A stretch of DNA of 64,000 nucleotides from the NCBI GenBank assembly GCA_003640385.1, contig RCAB01000011.1, positions 434,001 to 498,000 of the forward strand, written 5' to 3'. This stretch comes from Setaria digitata. Taxonomy: Eukaryota > Nematoda > Chromadorea > Rhabditida > Setariidae. The notes below the pieces were generated by a model, which saw only the letters and a program-made list of their open reading frames with translations, was not told where the DNA came from and searched no databases. Below, one piece after another: positions 27,089 through 41,132 of the stretch (position 1 is its first letter; each line of letters opens with the position of its first letter). The translations under genes were made by a program, and so were the position numbers.

Positions 27089-30000
27089 AACATCAAAGAA
27101 TTCGCTTTCTTCCATCTATTCCTTTAACTTCCAGAAAGTGCAGACTTCTACAAATCTGCACAACCGAAAAGCATGTAGAGTAAGTTTGAATTGAGCATGA
27201 ACTGTAGTTCAAAGACCTTACTTCTTTTCATCGGTTATGCAAATTTGTGAAATTCAAGACTCTGAACTCTCACAATTCCTGTAGCGACATTAAAATATGC
27301 AATAGAATAATTTCATACATATGACAAAGGACCATAAAAATTACAGTGCAACCATTAATTTCTTAATCTTTATGGAAAAGACATAAATCGGATGACAGAG
27401 TGAAGTAACACCTGCCCATTATCGTAATAATAAATGATATCGCAGGTATACACCCACATCCGCGGTATTTCCCTCTCAGTCCCAACTACCATTAAACCTC
27501 AATTATGGCAATAAACCTGACTAGTGGTGACTTTGTTAAGTTCTTTACAACATATGATTTAACTAAGCTTCTCCTTTTATCACCATTAAGTTGCTTCGGA
27601 TTTAAAGTTCAATTCAGTGAAGTTTACTTCAATTACTTTTGAATGATTATAGAGTGTTTTGACCGCAATCTCACTACACCAGCGATATAAAATATATTTC
27701 CATTCTGAATTAATTTATTTTGTTGGTTAAATCAACCATTTTAGTTCAAGAAACTATTCAAATAACTTTTGAGTGAATGCAGAGCTAATTTAGGTCTCAA
27801 CCCAGTTTCATTAATCTCAGCTGAATAAAACAGATCATCCCCCTATCCCCCTCTAAAGAAGTTTCGGATTACCTAACAGCAATAAGTCGCACTCATATTT
27901 CATTTCAAGATTACTTTTGAGCCAATAATCAAATAAAAGATGAACTAGAAAAGACATATTTACTCAAAAAAATTTGATGTTCGAAGTGGAAAAATTTGAT
28001 GGTGGATATGTAGGCCAAACCCCATGAAGTATTTGAAAGCCAGAAAGAAGAAAAGAGAATGATAGGCCTCATCAAGTGGATTACAAATGGAATGAAGCAA
28101 TAGGCAAAAGACAACTGATGAATGGGATGAAAGAAGCTTGCAATATATTTTAAAATCTGAAATACAAATGGCGGAACGGCTGCATCCATCTGCCACGGTA
28201 TTCTGGATGAAAAGCTTATACATGTTTCATACATCATCCGTCCGTATAATTCATTCATCTATCATTTAACTACTGCGGAAAATGAATTTACCAATAAATA
28301 ATGAATGACACAGGTGACGTGACGTGGAATGTTTGCTAGGGAAGAAACGAAAAAAAGAAATATGGAGATGAAGCGACAGGAAAACTTAACTCATTCTCAC
28401 CGGTTACGCTACTACCTCCTGAAGCGTAAAGATCGGTTAGACGTTGGTGTCTCATCAGCAACCCATCACATCCTCTCATATTATGTTTGTAATTTTAATC
28501 GAATGCACCACTAGTAACATTGACGCACATGTCGTGAATGAACCAATCAATGAATGACATTTGAAATTTGCTGTTAAACAAATCAGTCATATAATTCGGC
28601 GATTAAAACAGAAAAAAAGTTATCCGCCAGACGATGCGAACATTTACAGTTGATAAAGAATAAAGTAAACAAGATTTTCGACTTGAAAAGTCTGCGGCGG
28701 CTGATACTGACTTAATCATATTGGAAGACTTTGAACCCTGAAGCTGCAATGTGCGCCACATAGCTAGGTCACACATTTTAGGTTTTATATTTACCCCTCG
28801 TTTTATGACCCTTCATTCACCTCGGGCTAAAAATGAACAAGGATTTATGAAATTACTAGTTAATAAAATTAACAAGGAAGCAACCAGTTCGATGAGTTTT
28901 AAAGGAGTTATTAAACAATATCTCTAGAATGACAAATGATGAAGCAGAAATTGAAATCAACAAGGAAATAGTGATCGGTGTGGTTAGTGAGTTAAGCCAT
29001 ATAAGTGACTCATCAGTTATGTAGAGACCATATTTAAAAAGCTAAATTTAGGAAATTAAAAGCAGAAAGCGATTATCCCAGAACACCACGTATCAGAAAC
29101 GGACCCTGAAGCGAACAATGTTTCTTATTTTGTGGAATAAACAGATAGACTCTATCAGCAATCACTTCCATATCTTTTTTTTTACAATTACATACTTATG
29201 GCTAGTGCTTTACTATATATTGCTGAAAAGATAATGATTAGTAGCCAACAATCCAATTACTGAGATAATGAAGAAGAGCAAGGCGGCGGTACCGTAATTA
29301 CAATCATCCAACTAAGCTAATTGAAGCAAATTTAAATGTCTCTCGCAATCGATAATTTTACCCTCAAAATCCACGAAAACAGAATCACAGATTTGTGGTA
29401 AATATGCAGCACTTAATACAATTAATATAATTCACTAAATAAGCTCATTTATTAATAAAAGTAACTCAGACCCAATAAAAGGATAACCTTTTCAAAAGCT
29501 AAGTAAAAAGTCCTTTCGGAAATGACGGACAAATGTGGGTGAATCGTAAATAGAAAAGAGGGAGTTCTCGATTAGGCACAACTTCATTATACACCTGCTT
29601 ATGAACAAACTAAATAAAAATCGATTAAAATGCAATTTGTTAAAGATTGTTAAAAGGTTTTTATATTGGATCAGGAGATCTCTGAACAGGACAAAAGTTC
29701 TCTTTATAGGAAATAAGATTTAGACAAAACTTCCGGTGGAATACACGGGTTTTTAATTTTCATTAAAAGAAGTGGGGATCATTCTTCTGTACGGATAGAA
29801 AAAGTGGAGAGAAAAGAAAAAGCAAGCACTCATTTCTGAATGAGAAAATGTAATAATAAGAAAAATGTGATTAGATGGCTGCTTCTACCTGACGTTGCCC
29901 TTTCAACAAATAATAAATGTCTCTGAAGAAAAAAGAAATCAATACCTGTTAGAGATCAGCACCATCAATCCTACTCCATGATAATCATTTGATAAAGACG

Positions 30001-33000
30001 AGAGTAAGTTTAATTTGACATTTCATTAAATTTTAAGTGACCCGCGTAGAAGTATAAAAAAAATGGGTTACCGTCTTATACCAAGTAAAAAAAACAATCA
30101 GTTAATTTTTTCACTTTCACATCGTTTCGTCGTTCCCTTATCACAAATATCATATTTCAGTTCTAATTATAGTTAAATAGCAGTAACACTTATTGCTTGA
30201 CAACATGATGGCCTTCGCAATGATTAACCACAACTATCTCATAACTAATGGCTCTCGTCTAAGGAAACTCAATTTTCGGCATCTCACTAACAACAGCAGT
30301 CGAATTCTAGCTCAGGCGCACTGAAGAACTTTTTTCGAAATCCTCGCCTATCTTTCTGCTCTCAGCCAATAAAACATGAAATACAGGTATCTGTTTGGAC
30401 TACATTACCAGGTAGAAATTGTTTGCCTCAACATTCCAAAGATTTTGGCAACTGACATTCGGATGCCCGCAATTCGATGGCTAACTAATGGATATACACT
30501 AATATGCAGACCGCACATTGTCCCACCAACAAAAAAAACCTGCATACTAATAATAAATTTAATTTTGTTATTAAAAGAAAAAATCTCTCTCTGAAAAAAA
30601 ACTTAAGCAGGGTGTTCTGAACTGATAAAACATGATGATGGCAGTAGATGAAAAGTAATCATATCTTGGTGACGTTCTTATTGCTTACAGTAATAACGTC
30701 ACAAATAGAAATTACTCAAACGAACGGTTACAGATATCTTCCCTACCCTCAACTTCTCCCTGCGACGTCTGAATAATTAGCCTCAATTCCTAAGCTGCAT
30801 GCTTAAATACTCAGCAAACCACTTATTCTTCTACATTTCTTTTGTTCCATAATTCTGCGTCTTCCTTTTGATTAATTAAACGCTTATTAACTGGACCACT
30901 CTTCGGTAACGTTCTATCGGTTAGACTGAAGTAATGATTAGACTGATAAGAACAATGAAGATGAGATGTAGAACTACTACGGTGATGAAAATGTGGAAAA
31001 TTGATGTGAAAGATGATAATGATAATCAGAAGGTGAAACGACTGTCATTCCTAACGATGTGATTAGAGTGATAAAAATAACGATTACAAAGATGACGACT
31101 GTCCAAGGTTTCTGTGTGACGCAGGTTTCCGCACTGTAAAACAGCCTGCAGATTGCAGAAAGCAGAGAGGCGACAGGCGGCAAGACAAACTTTAAGAGAA
31201 CGCGAAACACAGCAGAATTACTTCCAAAGCGCCACTCAACAAACACACAGACAAACAGAGAGAAATACCCATACACGTACAAGCTACGGAGCGGCAGTGA
31301 CATACACGTGAAATGTGCCGTGTGTTGCTTGAGACATATATGGGACATGTGTCAATCACCTGAAAGTACTAATGAAATCGTCCAAATCAACATATGATGT
31401 AGTGGACGCTGAGAAAGATGAAAAACGATGGTGCCATCTGTAAGTGACAGCAACAAATGAGACTATTAAAAATTCAGGCTTCACAGTTTGCAGAAATTTC
31501 AGGGACAAGGAAGACGGATTTCCGGAATGACTCAAGCGAGTATGGAGAATGTCTACTTCTATTTTCTATGTTTTCTCATTTTATTTCAAGAATATTAGGC
31601 TTCAAAAAAGGAGCAGGGAGATGATGAGCACCATTACATAATAAAAATTTGAAACACAAGAGGGACGATACCGAATGTACCAACTGATGACATCTCGCTT
31701 CAGTCACTGCAACGGCCAACAAATGCTTACAGGACACACTTCTCCATACTTTTCCCGAGCACAGTTAAAGAAAAGTTCTTCCCAAAAGAGACATCCTCAA
31801 GAAAATGGATTCATAAAATAAGATTACGAGTGAAAAAGCTGGGAACACGTGTTTGCAAGTTACCTAATAGTCATAAGCGCTTTTGTGAATAGATTCGGAA
31901 TTCATTCAGACGACACGGCATTCAGCACTTCCATCCAGAATGAAAGTTCGCAGTTGACGGATGACACCTCACCTCCAACCTCCTACCCATGGATGTTTAA
32001 TGATTATTTCTAAGTCTAATGCAGCTTCAAACGGACCGGCCTCTTTCCTCACGTACGCAAGACGGAATGTAGCGCAAAAAATGTGGAACGGAAGAGGGAT
32101 TTGGGAAGTGTAAGGACATTAAATTAGTTTTGTAGTGATTGTGATTGGTGCTGGATAAACCGGTTCCTTCGGTGAGTATTTCTATTTGCATAAAGGATTA
32201 ATCGGTGAGATGAGATAAACGAAACACACATAGGTATGGAACAAAAGGAAGGCCAGCAGTTCGCAACACATATAATTATTATGTGCACACAGGAAGAACA
32301 AGTAATAAAAAGGTGGAAGGCGAGAAGAAAGAGAACATTTCAAACACTTCTGTTTAAATTTTCTACTCCGCAACCGTGACACAGAAACAAATTGCTCGAG
32401 CAGCAGCCTGATCTGTTGATGGACTAAAAATAAACTGACAGACAGGTAAGGGAATTGTTTCACAAGATCCACGATCAGCTCACATTACTAAGACATATGA
32501 CAGGTTGAATAAATTTGCCGTAAATCATTTGTTCGAGAAATTACTAAGAGAAGAAGTAAACAACGCACTATCGTTTAGAAAAACATCTTGGGCACTCACT
32601 CGTCAACCCCATCCGTCCGTTTCTTTAAGTTTCATAATTATTTACACATCACAATACTTTTCGAAAATGCGGGATTTGTTGAAGACTAGACACGGAGCAG
32701 GATATTTGATAAAGTAGCCTTGGTCTGACAGCATCCGTTGATAATGGCCCCTCACCCACTTAATAATTTAGTATGAGACTAGACGATGGATACCAGTGAC
32801 GGATGGACATGGCGTCCAGCGAGATCACGTGGAGCACTGGACTGGATATGATATGTAGATGAAGCCTTTCTCTTTCTGTCCCTCAAGAACTGCGGGAGTC
32901 AGAAAAACGCTGGAGCTAAGTGAGAAGGTTAGAAGCTAGAGTTCGTGCGACCTCGAAGAAACGAACAAAGCGCAAAGTATACATGTTGTCTTTTCGGCTA

Positions 33001-36000
33001 ACCACAAAAATCCTCTCTTCCACGTCTTCTGTCCTAATTCTCCTTCTGGGATCTCGGATTACCATCTTGGGAACTGCGGGTTTTTTTTTGGCTGCTGACA
33101 TGGAAAAGGAAGCCGTTCTCAGAGGTCATCGTAATTATCACCTCATTACTTGACATCAGTGTCTTACCTCTCCCTCGGTGGACTCCTCCCCATTGTCCCA
33201 TTTCTCAGTCACCGACAGTCTCACCGCTCTTGAAGAACACTGGAGACATAAAAGAGACAGAGCAGAAGAGAAGAGATAATTAGGACTGGTTGATTCAAGT
33301 GGCTACTTCTATGTGATAGCCTGAGTTAGGACAACTCTTCACTCCGTTTTCTACTGGCTCGCTATATCGATGACTACAGAGACATTTATCAATAAACACT
33401 GCGTGTGGTACCAAAGAAAAACAGTCACGTAAAAGACCAAAAAACCTGGTCACATACAATCACAAACTGGAGTATCCACAGTGACTTAACTATTAAAAGG
33501 AAGCTAAAGCTGAAGATGCAACTGAAATCGATAAAAGTCTGCCAGTTTGAAAAGACTGAGGCTTGGTCCCTAGATTCGCCGCCACTCAAGAAATTTGTCG
33601 GGAAATGACAAACTGAACAACATAATTAATCACAGGTGACAATGGGAAGAAAGCACCGATTGCCACTAACAATCAGTCACACTCAGTACCAACATCTTAA
33701 TCTTGAAACAACACATTAAGTAAGTGACAACTTGAAATCCCACTCCTGTTTCCCGTTCTGCCATTTACTGCATGTCTTCTCAGGTGTGTACACACCTGCA
33801 GATAGATAGTGAAAGCTGCAGATTACGAACATAAATATGAAGAGGACGGATTGGTTGGATGCCATTGCAGTGAATCAAGTAGAGACGATGCTGCTATTCA
33901 AACAAGCAGCCGTACTACTTACGGCATTTCAAAACTAATGAAATTAATCGGTGGACTAATTACCCTTCCCTACACCCACCCGCGTGAAAAAGCAAGCAGC
34001 TAAGGTCTAACACTACGTTGGAAGCTACTGAAAGCATTTTAAAACTTGATAAATTCATGGCTATTTCCATGCACCTTCCTTTCTTTACCTGTAAATTCTC
34101 GAAGTTCCGGAACAAGTTTAGAAACTATACGATAAAAGGTATCAAAATTTATATGGCTTGAAATTGATTACTTTCAATGAATCGCTAAAGCAACTATCAT
34201 GTCCTCTCATCTCTCTTGCATCAGTGAAGACTAAAGAAATTACGATGAAATGCAATGAATATACGTGAATAATAAGTCAGAAAAAGAATGAAAAGGTTCG
34301 CGAAATTATTTTTGAAAAGCAATTACGAAGAGTGACTGAAGCAAGAAAAGGAACCACTCCAAGTAGGTTTTTAAAAATTAACCAAAGTAGCTTCAAACTG
34401 ATAGAAGTTTAGTTTAGAATATGATGTAGTGAAAGATTTGCCGTCAATCTCATAACTACATTAACTACATTACATTAATCAAATAACTACATTTTGGCCA
34501 GTATTACCCTCACACTGTTCTTGTATGAACATCATATATCGCTACTCATATTAAACGAAGGTAAGTATTTATAGGTCAAAGAAGACCGAGAGAGCTTTCT
34601 TAGGTGATCTAATTCAACAAGTCATGCAGATGTCATTGTAAGGGTTAAAGAGGGACTTAATTATTCAGAAAGATTATGAAAATAATTAGCGGCGAGAAAC
34701 TCACAAATGAAGCACTGCGTTGACGAAAACATTGAACGAATCGTATAATTCCTTGGTGTTGCGCCATTAGTGTTACCTGAGAGTAGAAACGACCACGTTG
34801 ATAAGGAGAACAATCACATTATACTATTCAACAAACAGTGTACGAATTTCTTTTTCTGCTCGAATCTCACCAACTGTTTCATCTAAATTATATTTCTTTT
34901 CTAAATTAATGCAAAAATGGAAATTTACAAGGCACTTTTAGGGATAGCAGTCAAAATTAACGCAGGAAAGTTTATTGCAACACCAATTTCAAGAAGAGTT
35001 TTTTTGAAGTTTTTAGTCACGATGAGCTTATCGACTTACCAGTCCTACTCAATGTACTTTAGGTCAGAAGACTGCTTGCAGATTTTTCTCTTTTTGGTGA
35101 ATAAGTAAATAATTCTGAAACAAACAATTTTATCGGGCTACTAATTTATTCATATAACAGTTGAAGGTTATGCATGGATTTAGCACAAGAAGTGTAAAGT
35201 ACTGCGTAAAATTTTCTTTTTTTTATTTTGGTACAAGACATTAAAATAAACTGAAAATAGCTTATAAAATGCTGCAACCTTTGCTTAATCATCAGTAGGT
35301 TGCCTCCCTCTAAGCCTTTTTCCCTAGCCGTAAAATCTACGGAACAACCAACAAAAAGAACCCATTTCTGTTTAGACATTTCACTCTGCAACAATTCAAT
35401 TTTCAAAAGTTAATTTGCAAAATCCAAAAAAAAAAAAGAAATGGAAAATAATCGCCGATAATTATGGACAGAGAAATACAAGGCAGTCAGTCGAAACTGC
35501 CAATAACCACAAATTTAACAGTGATTCTCACAGCTCCCGCACTTTCTTTGCTCCTTGCTTTGATAAGTCCTAACTGATAACTCTCCTCCAGACACTGCCA
35601 AAGAGGAAATCAAACAGATGAGACTGGATTGAAGAAAGTCGCCGGGTAGTGACAGTCTGAAGGTAAGAAGCGTTCACATTCATTTCACCTGCACTTTCCA
35701 TGGAACTCTTCTTGTGTTTGCATTATATCTTTAATACTTTCCCCTTTTTACTGTAATTGCTCCCGTAACAAATAGCGTTGGCGTTATGCGTGCAATTGAA
35801 GCGTACCATTTCGATTAAAATTTTCTTAATGCATAAATGCTTCCAATTAATGCTGCCCGACTAATTAGGAAGGATTAGATCGATGAAGAGCGAAACACTT
35901 CCATTCCATATTACTACTCCATCTGTTCCTTCACTCCCTCATTCATAAACTGTCGCATTGAAGGAGGAGAAAGACAAAAGATACTGGTAGGATCTACTTA

Positions 36001-39000
36001 ATGGACAGTAATTCCTTCTTTCACACATTCTCAAATAGTGTTGCAAATTTATCAGTAGATCTGCTGATATGTTCTTACCTGTATGCGCGCTATGTGTGTA
36101 ATGAATGGATAATTTAACTGTGCTAATTTCGAAACGAGGTAACATTAATTGCAACAAAGTTTCCCTATAAATACGACACTATTTCGAACACATGGTTGCG
36201 TTGAGAGAGTACCACTGTTATTGTTCGAAAAATCAAAGCACTTCTCAGGTGCTTTTCAGATGATAAGTGAACAGCATAATGACCGAGTGGTAAATTTTCG
36301 TTATTGGGCTGATCTTTCCTTTGACCTTAAAAACCTCAGTTTGATCAAGGTGTGAACAAATTTGCAACCGAGAGGGTTATCGAAGGCTAAATGATATCTT
36401 TCTACTCCTCCTCTTTAACCTAAACGGTACCCTTGACTGTGTGGATGAATCCTGGGAGCTTCATCTATGCATAGCTCTTAATTACCATTTACTATTAATT
36501 AGAATGCAATGCCACATTGTTTTCAACATGAAGTATCCTGAAATGCTTGACTTTTGATGGTTCTTTATAGCGTCAAGGTGATGGAACTCTAATTACAACA
36601 TCATTTTCTACACTGCAGATGCTAGTTGATCGGCAAAACATGTCATCAGCGTAAAAATGCCTTGTTCTTCGCTCCCTTGAATCTTTCATTTAAACCAGGT
36701 ATTTTAGTATATTTTCGCAGCAGTTACTGAGAAATTTATGTCCACACTCTTTCAAGAAAGTTTCACTAGGATATTTTTTAATAAATTAGTGAAAAATCAG
36801 CTAATGACATAAAAGCGCAGCGATAAACGGGAAATTTGCATCAGTCTAATTTGAAATAGAAGAATTTATAACCAGTTGAAACCGACAAGGATCAATCCCC
36901 TTAACCTTAACTTAAATAATTTTGAGTTCAATTCAGCGCAACCACACAGGAGAAATAAATATTTCCAAAATGCAAGCCAACGTGCATCAAAACGGTGTTA
37001 CACTTTCTTGAACTCGAAACTAACCACTGATAAATATTAGTTATTCAAAAAATTAGCACAATTTGATATACTTCAAGCTCTGAAAACAACAATTAGAAAT
37101 ACTTGGGCAATATAGAAGTAGCTCAAAGAAAACTATTTATGTTTCTGTATGGCATGACTGATCAAATATTTTACAATAATTACCAAAGAAAATTCTCCCT
37201 TGCAGGTTATTTACAGCTATCAAACAATGAATTTTATCTTTTCTCGTTCTAAATTACATTCTGGCATACCTTGTATTCGAATTAAAGGATGATGATTTGA
37301 GAGAAGTTAAATAATAGAATCTATTATTTGTATTTGTCATGCAGTGACATTTCCGCCTCGTCCCACACTCCCACATGAAATAATAGAGAGATTTAACTTT
37401 CAAAGATAGTCATCCTGCCAAAGAAAACAAAGTCCGCAATCTACAGCTACAGTTTGTTTTTTATTGCCTTTCATGATGTCACAATAATTGGAAACAACGA
37501 TGACAAATTATCGCCAATAAGAAAAGGAAATTCATTTAAATTTGATCATATAAAATGAAATGGTCGACAACAACGGAACGAAAGAAATAATACTGCTCCC
37601 TTGCAACAATGAGCTGAGAGGAGAAATGCACAAACGATGAAAAGCACAAATGAGTCAAAACTTCCTCCTGCAACTGTGTTTTCATTTTTGTCTTAAAATC
37701 TTAATTGTCGATGAAATGACATTAAGCATTTCCGCCTACTCAAGTTCACTTTAAGACTGATTATAAATGCGCCTAATTTGATTTATTTCCCGAAAGAACG
37801 CGTTGCAACAGACCTAATTAGGAAAGTATAATTAAGCAGTGAAGTAATCAACTACAAATATCACACCCATGACAATTGTTATTGGCACATTAAATACCAA
37901 GTGAGCTTCTAACCGTTACGCAGCAGAAGACTGAAAGCTGGGCGGTAAGTTTCATGCACCAATAACAACAAAGTGAATGCATGGTAAATAAGTCAAAACA
38001 CTTGCAGAATAATTTGATTTTCAGTGTAAAATAAAATTATTCGGGCAGTGAGATGTTAGAAATTAGTAGCGAGACGGATTTTTTCTCACCTCCACCTCAT
38101 CTTTTGCAGAAGACCTACTTCCTTGAAGTCCCCCCGGGAACTCCTGCTACTGTATTGCTACTTCAGTCATTACTATCATTTGCTCATTCACTATTTTATT
38201 AGCACTGTCATTCATCCTTAACGAATCGAACAGCGACAAATTCACTACCAGAATTCATCTGAACAACAAAAAGATGGAAGTCTGAACTCAAGAACTAAAA
38301 GCACTTAAGCCCCTCTCAACAACTCTACAGTGTAGTGTGAGAAACACATCAATATATGTTAAGGAAAGGAAGAGGAGTCGGAAGAGTGGAGACAAAGCAC
38401 AGCGGTCATCACAGTCCTCAAATGGTTGACCACTGTCCACAGCGGAATCATAAAGTAACTTTGTCTTCAATGTCTAAAATTCTTTCATCAGTTACAATCA
38501 TAAACAGTTAAATTTCAATTCTGTTTGTTTTGTCATTCGCAATCTATAATTTTCTCCAAATTTCCTATTTTTAAAGCCTCTGCAGAATTCCTCCCTTTTG
38601 ATCGACGTGATTCATTCAAGACTCCTACCATTTCGAATCATTTCCATGATGAGTTCTGCAAGTACCATTATGCATCAGGCCTCACTCTGCCCATAGGCTC
38701 TGTTCTCCGGACAAACTTAATTAATTAGATTAAAGAAGATCCACTCGCAAAAGTGAACTTGAACAAAACCACAGAAGTGAAACATTATCACTATCTAACA
38801 TCAGATGTACATCCCAGAAGCAGTTGAGAATAGAGGAGAATAGACACTGTTGACAGTTGACAGACAGTTTATCTAGCTTCCACACCCCGAGCTTCCGTTG
38901 TTTCGTCCTCTTCCCCATTAGATCAACAGCAACTTCCACATTCTTTGATATTTTCCTTGAAGACTGTCATTCTAATACTCCTCCTCCTACTAACTACTCC

Positions 39001-41118
39001 CACCCTCAGTTTCATCCAGTTCATTTACCAGTGATTCTGTACTTTGGTTGAAGTGAACAAAGAGGAATCTTGAGTTTCTCTTCCTGAAGTTGAAGGCTGG
39101 AGAAGCAGGAGAACGGGAAACGCGCTTTTCAAACTGTACGGGAAATCAGAGGTATCTCCAAACAAGTGATAATCCCCAATTATGTCATGGTCCCATAGCA
39201 ACTTTTTGCCAATACCTCCTTCCCTTCAATAGCGTACCTGTCCAGTTTTTTGTCGTTCCTACTCCTTTCACAGTACAGTTATTCAGTTTTCAACTTCAGT
39301 CATCTATGGCTGATAAATATCACACTGACATCCACTCCCAACGAAATAACTGATTTGATGAATCAACAGACATTGAATGAATGAATCAAATTAATGCAAA
39401 CTTAATCATATTCGGTCTCCATTTCTTCCTCCCGTTACTTGTTACCTTATTTTTCTCTTCCTTCGTATGGGACCAGATCTCGAGCACTTCTTCCTCAAAT
39501 TATACATTGTTCCAGAAATAAGCTTAGTCCAACTCAAATTATCGTTCCGTGCGCACAACATAAAAAATGAATATGATAATACCAAATAATTCGCTTTTTT
39601 AAGAAACTTTACTCTCTTCTGCACCTTAATGTGTTTCTCCAACCATAAACGGTTCTCGATTACAATACAACGTCTCATTAACCAAAATTAAAAAGAGATG
39701 AAGGAATTTAGTAGTAATAAAATATATTTAAATTGGACGATAAGTGGATAGATTTGAATGGATGGAAGCATACTGCACGAATCGACTTTATGCTCCCGGA
39801 AGTTAAAAGGGATAGCATCTCAGATGCAATAATTAGCACTAATTAACGGAACTGTAAGAATGGATATGAGAAACTGAACGCAACAAATTACTTTTTAAAT
39901 AGATTATTTTCCATTAACTGAATTTGCCAATGAAGAGAAAACAAACATGCAATAACAATATGTGCAGGACTATAATTTAACAGATGATCGTTAATTTATG
40001 GGTGTTGAAGGCGGGGGGTAAGGAAATGCATTAGTGAGATGTAGAAAAACCTGTTTTGGAGAGAGAAGTGAAGAGACGTAACTTTGGTCACTAGAGAAGG
40101 TCAGTTAGTCTTTATCACATCGTTTTCGTTCCTACTGAATTCCTCGCGAGATTTCATGAGAAAGCCGTATATTAAAAAAGATATCATTTAAATCTAACTC
40201 TTGACACGGAATGACCTTTAGCTGACCTACTAACGTTCAGTTTTTCGCCCACCTCCGTGAAAGGCTAGTTTGTGGAGGAACGGCCACCCATCACCACTGT
40301 TTATTTGTCATAAATAGCAATACTTATGAACCGCTTTACTAAAAGACAAACAGTGGATGGTGATATGTGATACCTGTCCGTCCCTTCCTCTGCATCCCTC
40401 GCCGATTGGTCTTTTGCAAAATCAATACCTTTTTGTCACTGATGAAAAGGGAACCAACGATTCGGATTCAGTCATTCCCGCAGCTAACTTCTCATCGCAT
40501 TCCTTCCAGTTGTTAATTAATGCGAGCGAAGGAAATGTGAGAAAGCTCACTTCAGTCAATCAAGGGCTGCTGCTGTTATCGGGCCAACAGCAGGACGCCA
40601 GGAGACGACACGACGGTAGCAGAGCTGGCTATTTGATTTATGAGACTATTCTTATGATGGTGACAATTTGAAAATAAATTAAAAAACTGAGATGGCTTTG
40701 AATTTTAACACTTCCTCATCTCACAATATCCAAAAGTAAACTCATCTGCAATTCAGTTCGAAAAATACCTTCTGTATCCAATGATCAACAGTGAATCGTC
40801 TTTTGGAAGAGTCTTTAGGGAGCACTACGGTTCTTTAGCGAGCTTCAGACCAGGTCCTAGACTTTTTGGCAGGAGATTTTGTGCAATAGTATTGCTAATA
40901 GCAGCAATTTGACTCATCGGACAGGAAAAACAGGTCATCTTTTAGCAAATGAAACAGTCAGGAAAACCGGGTCGTCTTCTGGGAAGTAATGCAGTCAAGA
41001 AAACCGGAGCTGTGACACGAGAACATTTTATGTTTGCGTTCTCTGTCCCCGAGCATTAATTGCAATGGTTGTAATAGGAGAGGTCATAAAAGTGGACAAT
41101 CATTTGGACCGCAAAGAG

Positions 41119-41132
41119 ACACACACACACAC
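41119..41132. repeat. (AC)7 microsatellite
   Basis: Short uninterrupted AC repeat in the desert. Confidence 0.8.

Noticed and set aside
27929..28258. 109-codon hydrophobic minus frame
   Set aside because: Phe/Ile-rich composition is what T-rich DNA gives by chance; no family motif or splice context.
40357..40671. 104-codon plus-strand ATG frame
   Set aside because: Looks reasonably balanced but has no recognisable family, and several frames this long are expected by chance in 64 kb.
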